Origin: an uncultured Lachnospiraceae bacterium
GTDB lineage: Bacteria; Bacillota; Clostridia; Lachnospirales; Lachnospiraceae
Assembly: GCA_947174985.1 (NCBI GenBank)
Contig: CAMWLB010000042.1
Location: 1 to 14,092, forward strand
Length of the DNA stretch: 14,092 nt
Direction: 5' to 3'
Position 1 is the stretch's first letter, and the number at the start of each line of letters is the position of its first letter. The position numbers were made by a program, and so were the translations under genes. The notes beneath the pieces are model-generated. The model was not told the DNA's origin. It worked only from the letters and a program-made list of their open reading frames with translations, and searched no databases. Positions 6,719 through 14,092 of this stretch are shown one piece after another.

Positions 6719-9166
6719 ATGTCAGAACGAATTTATTTAAACAATGACTGGAAATTTGCCGAGCAGTTTGACATGGAGATGACAAAGCCTCATTATGCGG
6801 ACGACGGGATGCAGAAGGTAAGGCTTCCCCACACCTGCAAAGAACTGCCATTCCACTATTTTGACGAACAAATTTATCAGATGGTATGCGGTTACCGGAA
6901 GGTGCTTTTCATTGCAGAAGAGTGGTGTGGGAAAGTGATAACCCTTACGCTGGAGGGAGCGGCCCACGAGAGTGAAGTGTTTTTGAACGGGGAAAAAATA
7001 GGAGAGCACCACTGTGGCTATACGGCTTTTTCCATGGATATCAGCGAGTATGTGAAATTTGGAGAGGACAATGTACTGGCTGTCAGGCTGAATACCAGAG
7101 AAGACAGCAATATTCCTCCCTTCGGGTATGTGGTGGACTACATGACCTACGGCGGCATCTACCGCGATGTGTATCTGGAAGTCAAGAATCCCAGCCATCT
7201 GGAAGACGTATTTTTATGGTCGGAAGTTTCCTTAAAACAGCCGAAGGCAAGACTTCACGCACAGGTGAAGCTTGCGGGTAAGAAAGATTCTCATTCCCTG
7301 CGTCAGTATATCAGAAAAAAGGGGGAAGAGGAGTACCGGCTTTTGGGCGAACAGAAAGTGATAAAGGCAGGAACGGAGGGCTCTGCAGAAGAGGCGCAAA
7401 AAGAAGAGCAACTGTGCTTTACGGCCGACGGTGTGGAACTTTGGGACATTGACAATCCGGTTTTGTATGAGATAAAGACGCAGCTTCTTTCCGGAGAAGA
7501 AGTGGAAGATGAAAAAGTGATTACGTTTGGTTTCCGCAGAGCCGTATTTTTGCGGAGTGGATTCTACTTAAACGGTAAAAGGGTGCGGCTTCGGGGATTG
7601 AATCGGCACCAGAGCTATCCATACGTGGGATATGCCATGCCAAAGTCCATACAGAGGATGGATGCGGACATTCTGAAAAAGGAGTTAGGGCTGAATGCAG
7701 TCAGAACCTCCCATTATCCTCAGTCCCATGATTTTCTGGACCGCTGTGATGAACTGGGACTTCTGGTGTTTACAGAGATTCCGGGCTGGCAGCACATCGG
7801 GGATGAGGCGTGGAAGGAACAGGCGGTACGCAATGTAGAGGATATGGTAAAGCAGTACAGGAACCATACTTCCATCATTCTGTGGGGTGTGCGCATCAAC
7901 GAATCCGGAGACGACGACGCTTTTTACCGGCGGACAAATGAGGCGGCGCACCGGCTGGACCCTACAAGGCAGACAGGCGGCGTCAGGGCGCATAAAAAAA
8001 GCTCCCTGTTGGAAGATGTCTATACCTACAATGATTTTTCCCATGATGGGAAACATAAGGGATGTGAGAGTAAAAAGGCAGTTACATCCGATATGGAAAA
8101 GCCCTATCTTATCAGCGAGTATAACGGACATATGTATCCGACCAAGGCGTTTGACTGGGAGGAACACAGGGCGGAACACGCCATCCGACACGCAAACGTG
8201 CTGAATCAGGTGGCGTTAGAGCCAGACATCGCGGGCAGTTTTGGCTGGTGTATGGCGGATTACAACACGCATAAGGACTTTGGAAGCGGGGACAGAATCT
8301 GCTATCACGGCGTGATGGATATGTTCCGCAATCCCAAGCTGGCGGCAGACATTTATGCCTGTCAGCAGGAAGAGGAGCCAGTGCTTTCCCTGACTTCTTC
8401 CATGGACATTGGCGAACACCCGGGCTGCAACAGGGGCGATACCTGGATACTGACCAATGCTGACAGCGTCAGGATGTATAAAAACGAAAGGTTTATCAAG
8501 GAATACCGGAAGGAAGATTCTCCTTACAAGGGATTAAAGCACGGTCCCCTTCTGATTGATGATTTTATCGGGGACGCTATAGAGAAAAACGAGGATTTCA
8601 AGCCGGCGCAGGCAAAGGGAATCAAGGATGCCTTAAACCTTACGGCAAGGTATGGGCTTTCCAACCTGCCGAAATCCGTTTACCTGACGGCGGTGAAAAT
8701 GCTTACCGTGTACCATATGAAGCCGACGCAGGCGGTGGAGCTTTACAACAAGTACATCGGGGACTGGGGAGGCGCCTCCACGGTATACCGGTTTGAGGCC
8801 GTAAAAGACGGGAATGTGGTAAAAACCATGGTGAAGGAACCGTCAAAGGAAGTAAAGCTGTGGGCGCAGGCGGACCATCAGACGCTTTTAGAGGAGCACA
8901 CCTACGATGTAGCGGCAGTGCGGATACGGGCGCTTGACGAAAATGACAATCTGCTGAGTTTCTTCTCGGAACCGTTGGTTTTGCGCACAGAGGGCCCCAT
9001 AGAGCTGATTGGCGGCGAAATCATTTCCTTAAAGGGCGGCATGGCCGGCACCTATGTCAAAACCACAGGCGAAGCGGGAGAAGCGGCAATTATTATAACG
9101 AATGCGCAGGCAGGTGAAATAAGACTGGCATTTTCGATACAGGTTAAAGAAAGGAAGGAGAAATAG
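6719..9166 (+). CDS. Glycoside hydrolase family 2, probable cytosolic beta-galactosidase
   Basis: This 815-residue protein shows the GH2 layout: N-terminal jelly-roll sugar-binding domain (about 1-165, with GGIYRDVYLEV near its end), immunoglobulin-like domain (to about 275), TIM barrel (about 276-560) and C-terminal beta domains. Barrel motifs include RGLNRHQ, VRTSHYPQS and CDELGLLVFTEIPGW. The general acid/base is Glu395 in WGVRINES and the nucleophile is Glu467 in ISEYNGH; their 72-residue spacing is close to that of LacZ. No signal peptide is present, so it should act in the cytoplasm on sugar brought in by the downstream symporter. I chose ATG 6719 because GGAGG (6709-6713) lies five bases before it; the upstream in-frame ATG at 6707 overlaps that site and has no site of its own. 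The beta-glucuronidase NxK motif is not seen, and the GH36 neighbour favours a galactoside substrate. Family is certain; sugar specificity is moderate. Confidence 0.9.
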   Translation: MSERIYLNNDWKFAEQFDMEMTKPHYADDGMQKVRLPHTCKELPFHYFDEQIYQMVCGYRKVLFIAEEWCGKVITLTLEGAAHESEVFLNGEKIGEHHCGYTAFSMDISEYVKFGEDNVLAVRLNTREDSNIPPFGYVVDYMTYGGIYRDVYLEVKNPSHLEDVFLWSEVSLKQPKARLHAQVKLAGKKDSHSLRQYIRKKGEEEYRLLGEQKVIKAGTEGSAEEAQKEEQLCFTADGVELWDIDNPVLYEIKTQLLSGEEVEDEKVITFGFRRAVFLRSGFYLNGKRVRLRGLNRHQSYPYVGYAMPKSIQRMDADILKKELGLNAVRTSHYPQSHDFLDRCDELGLLVFTEIPGWQHIGDEAWKEQAVRNVEDMVKQYRNHTSIILWGVRINESGDDDAFYRRTNEAAHRLDPTRQTGGVRAHKKSSLLEDVYTYNDFSHDGKHKGCESKKAVTSDMEKPYLISEYNGHMYPTKAFDWEEHRAEHAIRHANVLNQVALEPDIAGSFGWCMADYNTHKDFGSGDRICYHGVMDMFRNPKLAADIYACQQEEEPVLSLTSSMDIGEHPGCNRGDTWILTNADSVRMYKNERFIKEYRKEDSPYKGLKHGPLLIDDFIGDAIEKNEDFKPAQAKGIKDALNLTARYGLSNLPKSVYLTAVKMLTVYHMKPTQAVELYNKYIGDWGGASTVYRFEAVKDGNVVKTMVKEPSKEVKLWAQADHQTLLEEHTYDVAAVRIRALDENDNLLSFFSEPLVLRTEGPIELIGGEIISLKGGMAGTYVKTTGEAGEAAIIITNAQAGEIRLAFSIQVKERKEK

Positions 9167-9169
9167 GTA

Positions 9170-10651
9170 ATGCAGGAGAAATCAAAGTATATTTTCGGAA
9201 ATCCCATGACGGACAAGGTATACCGCAAGGCGGTCAAGTCAAAAAAGAAGTATATGAAAAAATTCGGGGACGATACGGGAGTGAATTATCCGGTATCCTT
9301 ACAGAAAAATACCCATATCGGCGATTCCCTCGGCGTGGTGGATGTGCTGCTTCCGCAGGAGGGTCAGAAGGTAGACGGCGGCATGGAATTTGACAAGGAA
9401 AAAGGCATTATTGTGGGCAATATCCGCATGGGCTTTGGGCATTACCGCATTTCCATGGCAATCGCTTCCGCAGCCAAATCCATGGGTTATACGCCTTACT
9501 GGATGGACTTAAATTCCTATAAGCAGACTACCTGTACCAAGGTAATCAGTGCGCAGAACGATTTGTATTCTCTGGGCTCCAGACTCTCGGGAAAGAGCCG
9601 TCTTTTCAATAAACTGGTGTGGGAACCCATGAATTACGAGGGCTTCAGAAAGCTTTCCTACAATGCTTCCGACCAAAAGAACGCGGAGCTGATGGCGGCT
9701 GTCTACGGCAATGTGCCGAAGGAGATTCCGGTGGTGGCAACCCATGTCTGGCCGGCACAGGCGGCAATCCATAGCGGCATGAAATACGTGGTAAATGCCA
9801 TTCCCGACAACTGGCCCATGGCGCTTCACTTAGCGGAGGGAAGCCTTCATACGGTGCAGACGAAGTACGCTTATCAGGGCTACCGCATTTTAAACGGCAT
9901 GCAGGGAAAGGACGTCTTAAAGCCCATGCCGGAAGAGGATTTGGTATACACCGGACACTATATCGACCATGAGCTTGTTGCCAATATTGAGGCGGACTGC
10001 GAGGCAAGAATCCGAAGGAAAGAAAAGGGCGAACCCATGCGTTTTCTGCTTACCATCGGGGGCGCAGGCGCGCAGAAGGAAATTTTTGCCGCCATTATCA
10101 AAAATCTGCTTCCTGCCATACGGGATAAGAAAGCAGCGCTCTATGTGAATGTGGGAGACTATCAGAACGTATGGAAGGAGCTGCTCTCAGAAATCCCCCA
10201 GATGCAGGAATTTGCAAAGGAGCATTTTAACGACTGGCAGGCGACGATGCAGTTTGCGGAAGAAGCGTTGACGGGCAGGGTGGAAGGAATCCACGGATTT
10301 TACCATGAAAATATTTTTGAGGCGGTTTACTGCACAAATCTCCTGATGAGGAGCTGTGATGTGCTGGTGACGAAGCCGAGCGAGCTGGCGTTTTATCCGG
10401 TTCCCAAGTTGTTTATCAAGAGAGTGGGAGGGCATGAACAGTGGGGCGCTGTCCACTCGGCGGAAATCGGGGACGGAACCTTAGAGTGCCGCGATATCCC
10501 GCATACGCTGCAGATGACGGAACTGTTTATCAAGGAGCAGGGTATGTTACAGGATATGTGCGAGGCCATTGTGAAGAACAAGGCAGCAGGTATTTATGAC
10601 GGCGCTTACAAGGTGGTAGAGCTTGCTTTTGCACGAAGAAACGGAAACTAA
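9170..10651 (+). CDS. GT-B-fold glycosyltransferase-like protein of unknown function
   Basis: I do not recognise a named family for this 493-residue cytosolic protein. Its motifs suggest a GT-B fold related to the MurG and MGDG-synthase group (GT28-like). The N-terminal half has GNIRMGFGHYR (83-93), like the glycine-rich GGGH-R loop of MGDG synthases, then THVWPAQAAI (191-200) and IPDNWPMALH (211-220). The C-terminal half opens with RFLLTIGGAGAQKEI (291-305) and carries DVLVTKPSELAFYPVPKLF (397-415) followed by GGHEQWGA (420-427), which resembles the ELA...P...HQ nucleotide-sugar site of MurG. There is no signal peptide or membrane helix. It starts three bases after the GH2 stop, with AAGGAG at 9155-9160, so it is made together with the hydrolases and symporter. 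A sugar-transfer or sugar-binding role is inferred; donor and acceptor are unknown. Confidence 0.8.
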   Translation: MQEKSKYIFGNPMTDKVYRKAVKSKKKYMKKFGDDTGVNYPVSLQKNTHIGDSLGVVDVLLPQEGQKVDGGMEFDKEKGIIVGNIRMGFGHYRISMAIASAAKSMGYTPYWMDLNSYKQTTCTKVISAQNDLYSLGSRLSGKSRLFNKLVWEPMNYEGFRKLSYNASDQKNAELMAAVYGNVPKEIPVVATHVWPAQAAIHSGMKYVVNAIPDNWPMALHLAEGSLHTVQTKYAYQGYRILNGMQGKDVLKPMPEEDLVYTGHYIDHELVANIEADCEARIRRKEKGEPMRFLLTIGGAGAQKEIFAAIIKNLLPAIRDKKAALYVNVGDYQNVWKELLSEIPQMQEFAKEHFNDWQATMQFAEEALTGRVEGIHGFYHENIFEAVYCTNLLMRSCDVLVTKPSELAFYPVPKLFIKRVGGHEQWGAVHSAEIGDGTLECRDIPHTLQMTELFIKEQGMLQDMCEAIVKNKAAGIYDGAYKVVELAFARRNGN

Positions 10652-10696
10652 GCAGTATATAAAATAACACATAGACAAGAAAGGAAAGGTATTAAA

Positions 10697-12064
10697 ATGA
10701 AACTGTCATTAAAAGAAAAAATTTCTTATGGACTTGGTGCGGTGGGAAAGGATATGGTCTACATGCTTTCCGCCAGCTATATTCTGTATTACTATCAGGA
10801 CATTTTAGGCGTGAGTGCCATCGCCATGGGTGTCATTCTGATGGTGGCGAGGGTATTCGATGCGTTCAATGACCCGATTATGGGCGTGATTGTAGCAAAG
10901 ACCAAAACCCGCTGGGGCAAATTCAGACCATGGCTTTTGATTGGCACAGTTTTAAATGCATTCATTCTGTATTTCTTGTTTGCTGCGCCGCCTGCGCTGA
11001 ACGGTAACGGGCTGATAGCTTATGCGGCGGCAACTTATATTCTTTGGGGCGTTACCTACACCATGATGGATATTCCTTTCTGGTCCATGATTCCGGCGTT
11101 TACGGAGGGCGGCAAGGAAAGGGAAGGACTGTCAACACTGGCGCGTTCCTGTGCAGGCGTCGGCTCTGCCCTGATTACCATCATTACCATGGCAAGCGTG
11201 GCATGGCTGGGACAGGGAAATGAGCGCAAGGGCTTTCAGTTGTTTGCCCTGATTGTTGCTGCACTCTTTATTGTATTTACCACCATTGCCTGCATCACCA
11301 TCAAGGAAAAATCGACGGTGGACGTGGATTCCCCTTCCGTGGGGCAGATGTTTAAGGCTCTTTTACAGAATGACCAGGCGATGATGGTGGTGCTCACCAT
11401 CGTGTTGGTAAACTGCTCCCTTTACATTACGTCAAACCTTGTTATCTACTTCTTTAAATATGATTTTGGCGGCGAGTCCTGGCTCAGCGCTTATACGCTT
11501 TTTAACACCTTTGGCGGCGGAGTCCAGATTTTGTCCATGATGCTTTTCTTCCCGTTGCTGCGGAAGGTGTTAAGCGCCATTCAGGTTTTTTATGTCAGCT
11601 TTGTCATGGCGATTGTCGGCTATATAGCGTTGCTGATTGTGATATTTTTCAATATGTCCAGCATTTTCCTCCTGCTGATTCCGGCCTTCTTTATCTTTGT
11701 GGCATTTGGTATGCTGACTGTACTGACAACGGTATTCCTTGCAAACACAGTGGATTACGGCGAACTGAAAAATAAGCGGAGGGACGAGAGTGTTATCTTC
11801 TCCATGCAGACTTTTGTGGTAAAACTGGCTTCCGGTGTTGCTGCACTGATTGCTTCCATCTGCCTTGCTGTCTGCAACCTGAGCAGCGATACCACGGACA
11901 CGGGAGCGGTGGAGATTGCTGCAGGCTCGTCGGTTATTTGGCTCAGGCTTACCATGACGGTGGTTCCCATTGTCGGTCTTTTGATAGCAGTATTTTTGTT
12001 CCGTAAGAAATATATCCTGACAGACGAAAAGATTGCGGAAATCACAGAGCAGATCAAAAAATAA
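10697..12064 (+). CDS. GPH-family sugar:cation symporter, MelB-like
   Basis: This 455-residue membrane protein has about 12 transmembrane helices and belongs to the glycoside-pentoside-hexuronide:cation symporter family of the MFS fold. It aligns closely with E. coli and Salmonella MelB. Residues matching MelB functional sites are present at nearly the same numbers: Asp19 (GKD), Asp55 and Asp59 (DAFNDP, the cation site), Asp125 and Trp129 (MMDIPFW; MelB 124 and 128), Arg150 (MelB 149) and Lys376 (QTFVVK; MelB 377). It should bring a galactoside in with Na+, Li+ or H+. The start has a ribosome binding site within AAGGAAAGG (10681-10689). It lies between the glycosyltransferase-like gene and the alpha-galactosidase, the natural partner of a melibiose-type carrier. 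The exact sugar is inferred; beta-galactosides or glucuronides remain possible in this family. Confidence 0.92.
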   Translation: MKLSLKEKISYGLGAVGKDMVYMLSASYILYYYQDILGVSAIAMGVILMVARVFDAFNDPIMGVIVAKTKTRWGKFRPWLLIGTVLNAFILYFLFAAPPALNGNGLIAYAAATYILWGVTYTMMDIPFWSMIPAFTEGGKEREGLSTLARSCAGVGSALITIITMASVAWLGQGNERKGFQLFALIVAALFIVFTTIACITIKEKSTVDVDSPSVGQMFKALLQNDQAMMVVLTIVLVNCSLYITSNLVIYFFKYDFGGESWLSAYTLFNTFGGGVQILSMMLFFPLLRKVLSAIQVFYVSFVMAIVGYIALLIVIFFNMSSIFLLLIPAFFIFVAFGMLTVLTTVFLANTVDYGELKNKRRDESVIFSMQTFVVKLASGVAALIASICLAVCNLSSDTTDTGAVEIAAGSSVIWLRLTMTVVPIVGLLIAVFLFRKKYILTDEKIAEITEQIKK

Positions 12065-12087
12065 TGTCAGCATAAGAAAGGGTTGCC

Positions 12088-14092
12088 ATGATTGAGAAAA
12101 TTGACAGACAGTTTGTTTTGCACACAGCGAATACCACATATTGTTTTCGGGTGCTTCCCACAGGCCATCTGGAGCATCTTTACTATGGCAGGCGGATTAC
12201 ACTGCCGGCGGGAGAAGGACTTTCCGCACTTTGTGAAAAGCATGCTTTTGCGCCGGGCAATACCAATCTCTATGATAAGGAAAATACCTGTTTTTCACTG
12301 GAGGACATCAGACTGGAGATGTCCTCCTATGGAAAGGGCGACATCAGGGAGCCTTTTGTGGAGGTAGTCCATGCGGACGGCAGCAGCACCTCGGATTTTC
12401 TGTTTGAAAAGGCAGAAATCAAAAAAGGGAAAGATTGCTTTGAAACCCTGCCGGGTTCCTATGGCAGCGAAGAAGAGGCAGAGCAGCTCTGCATCACCCT
12501 GCGGGATGCTGGGTACGGGCTTGTACTGGAGCTCTATTACTATGTGTACGAGGACTGTGACGTTATCTGCAGAAGTGCGAAGCTTATCAATAAAAGTGAG
12601 GAAGAGGTAAAGCTTCTGCGCCTTCTGAGCACGCAGCTTGACTTTGACAGTGCGGGCTATGTGTTCACCACCTTTAACGGCGGATGGGCAAGGGAAATGA
12701 GAAGAAATGATGTGAAAATCCGCGCAGGAAAGCATATCAATTCTTCTTATACAGGAACCTCGTCAAGTCGGGCGAATCCCTTTGTGATGCTTTCTAAGGA
12801 GAACACGACGGAAGATTTTGGAGAATGTTTCGGCGTCAATCTGATATACAGCGGCAACCACTATGAATGTTGTGAGGCGGGCAGTTTTGGCAAAACAAGA
12901 CTGTCCGTGGGAATCAATCCGCAGTCCTTCTGCTTTATCTTGCAGCCGGAAGAGAGCTTTGAAGCGCCGGAGGCAGTGATGGCCTATTCTGCCGCGGGTT
13001 ATAACGGCATGAGCGGGCAGATGCACAAATTTGTGCGGAAACATATTGTGCGGGGACAGTGGAAGGATAAAGAAAGACCTGTCTTGCTGAATAGCTGGGA
13101 AGCAGCATATTTTGACATCGATGAGCGTAAGCTGCTCAGGCTGGCGAAGGCCGGAAAAGAAGCGGGCATTGAATTGTTCGTCATGGATGACGGATGGTTT
13201 GGCGAGCGCAATGACGATACCTCCTCGCTGGGCGACTGGGTGGTCAACAAAAAGAAGCTGCCTTCGGGAATTTCAGGTCTTAGCAGTAAAATAAGAGAGC
13301 TGGGGCTTTTGTTTGGTATCTGGGTGGAGCCGGAAATGGTCAGCGTAAACAGCAGGCTCTATGAAGCGCATCCGGACTGGGCGCTGCAGATTCCGGGGAA
13401 GCCCCATTCGGAGGGAAGAAATCAGCGCATCCTTGACCTTACCAGAAAAGAGGTGCAGGACTATGTAATAGAAGCCATGAGCAGCGTTTTTTCGTCGGGG
13501 GATATCTCTTACGTCAAATGGGACATGAACAGGACCTTTACGGACTATTTTTCCGCAGCCCTGCCCGCAGAGCGGCAGGGGGAGGTGGCGCACCGCTATG
13601 TGCTCGGTCTGTACCGCTGCATGAAGGAACTGACAGAGCGCTTCCCTCAGATTCTGTTTGAGGGCTGCGCAGCGGGCGGAAACCGCTTTGATTTGGGGAT
13701 TCTCTGCTATTTTCCGCAGATTTGGGCAAGTGACGACACCGATGCACTCTGCAGGGCGGAGATTCAGAACGGCTACAGCTACGGCTATCCTTTGTCCGTG
13801 GTCAGCGCTCATGTATCCGGCTGTCCTAACCATCAGACGCTGCGCATAACGCCGCTGGAAACCAGATTTAACGTGGCGTGCTTTGGCAGCTTTGGCTATG
13901 AGTGTAATTTCTGTGATATGAAAAAGGAAGAACTGGAGGCCGTGAAGGCGCAGATTGCCTTGTATAAAAAGTGGCGGAAAGTGCTGCAGCAGGGTACTTT
14001 TTATAGGGGAAGAAGCTTTACAGGCACTGACACAGCAGGCAGTGTTCTGGCGGGTGCCGAGGGAAATTACATGGAATGGACCTGTGTGGCGC
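12088..14092 (+). CDS. GH36 alpha-galactosidase, 3' truncated by the window
   Basis: The frame is open from ATG 12088 to the window end, giving 668 residues of an expected 720-740. It hydrolyses terminal alpha-galactosyl residues as in melibiose or raffinose. GH36 landmarks are in order: an N-terminal beta-sandwich domain (to about 330), SWEA with Trp337, VMDDGWFG (365-372) with Asp367 and Asp368, KWDMNR with the nucleophile Asp479, FEGCAAGGNRFD (524-535), and ASDDTDA with the acid/base Asp549. Numbering runs one residue ahead of the Geobacillus AgaN enzyme as I recall it (Trp336, Asp478, Asp548). The substrate-site Cys527 is present, but the loop reads CAAGG rather than the common CSGGG. There is no signal peptide, so it acts on imported sugar. 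AAGAAAGGG at 12074-12082 supports the start; the gap from the symporter is 23 bases. The missing part is only the C-terminal beta domain. Confidence 0.95.
   Translation, partial: MIEKIDRQFVLHTANTTYCFRVLPTGHLEHLYYGRRITLPAGEGLSALCEKHAFAPGNTNLYDKENTCFSLEDIRLEMSSYGKGDIREPFVEVVHADGSSTSDFLFEKAEIKKGKDCFETLPGSYGSEEEAEQLCITLRDAGYGLVLELYYYVYEDCDVICRSAKLINKSEEEVKLLRLLSTQLDFDSAGYVFTTFNGGWAREMRRNDVKIRAGKHINSSYTGTSSSRANPFVMLSKENTTEDFGECFGVNLIYSGNHYECCEAGSFGKTRLSVGINPQSFCFILQPEESFEAPEAVMAYSAAGYNGMSGQMHKFVRKHIVRGQWKDKERPVLLNSWEAAYFDIDERKLLRLAKAGKEAGIELFVMDDGWFGERNDDTSSLGDWVVNKKKLPSGISGLSSKIRELGLLFGIWVEPEMVSVNSRLYEAHPDWALQIPGKPHSEGRNQRILDLTRKEVQDYVIEAMSSVFSSGDISYVKWDMNRTFTDYFSAALPAERQGEVAHRYVLGLYRCMKELTERFPQILFEGCAAGGNRFDLGILCYFPQIWASDDTDALCRAEIQNGYSYGYPLSVVSAHVSGCPNHQTLRITPLETRFNVACFGSFGYECNFCDMKKEELEAVKAQIALYKKWRKVLQQGTFYRGRSFTGTDTAGSVLAGAEGNYMEWTCVA

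Noticed and set aside
6719..9166. Reading the GH2 protein as a beta-glucuronidase linked to the upstream uronate pathway
   Set aside because: The NxK carboxylate-binding motif is not seen, the two operons are separated by a terminator and a divergent gene, and the direct neighbours are galactoside-type.
10656..10665. TATATAAAAT before the symporter gene as an internal promoter -10 box
   Set aside because: No -35 box lies at 16-18 bases; the nearest TTG hexamers are 21 or more bases away. An A/T-rich gap explains it.

Overview
The window looks like the chromosome of an anaerobic, motile gut-type Firmicute, most likely a Lachnospiraceae-like Clostridium relative. This rests on moderate GC, strong AGGAGG-type ribosome binding sites before nearly every gene, tightly packed catabolic operons, and proteins that resemble clostridial and streptococcal versions. 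The assignment is an inference from gene style; no rRNA or other marker is present. I see no tRNA, rRNA, CRISPR array, insertion sequence or integrase.

Region 1 (1-3270, + strand) is the end of a uronate catabolic operon: a truncated short-chain dehydrogenase, an RpiB-fold sugar isomerase of 212 residues, a KDPG aldolase with a fused glyoxalase/VOC domain, and a PfkB-type 2-keto-3-deoxygluconate (KDG) kinase. Automated annotation would probably call the first two gluconate 5-dehydrogenase and ribose-5-phosphate isomerase B. Together with the kinase and aldolase they fit the DhuD/DhuI route described in streptococci. That route turns the unsaturated uronate released from glycosaminoglycan or pectin fragments into KDG, then KDPG, then pyruvate and glyceraldehyde 3-phosphate. 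The operon ends at a strong hairpin (3296-3346) that can also terminate the convergent gene.

Region 2 (3353-4456, - strand) is a membrane-anchored diguanylate cyclase with an intact GGEEF active site and no RxxD inhibitory site. It is transcribed away from a 216-base regulatory gap that holds a perfect 26-bp palindrome and a good promoter for the rightward operon.

Region 3 (4673-14092, + strand, running off the window) is a six-gene operon with gaps of 3 to 45 bases: TetR-family regulator, methyl-accepting chemotaxis protein with a membrane-only sensor, family 2 glycoside hydrolase (probably a beta-galactosidase), an uncharacterised GT-B-fold glycosyltransferase-like protein, a MelB-like GPH sugar:cation symporter, and a GH36 alpha-galactosidase missing its C-terminus. 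The simplest model is a 'sense, swim, import, hydrolyse' module for galactosides. TetR would bind the palindrome, the symporter would import the sugar, the two galactosidases would cut it in the cytoplasm, and the chemotaxis receptor would be made together with the catabolic enzymes. The role of the glycosyltransferase-like protein is the main unknown and the best candidate for new biology here.
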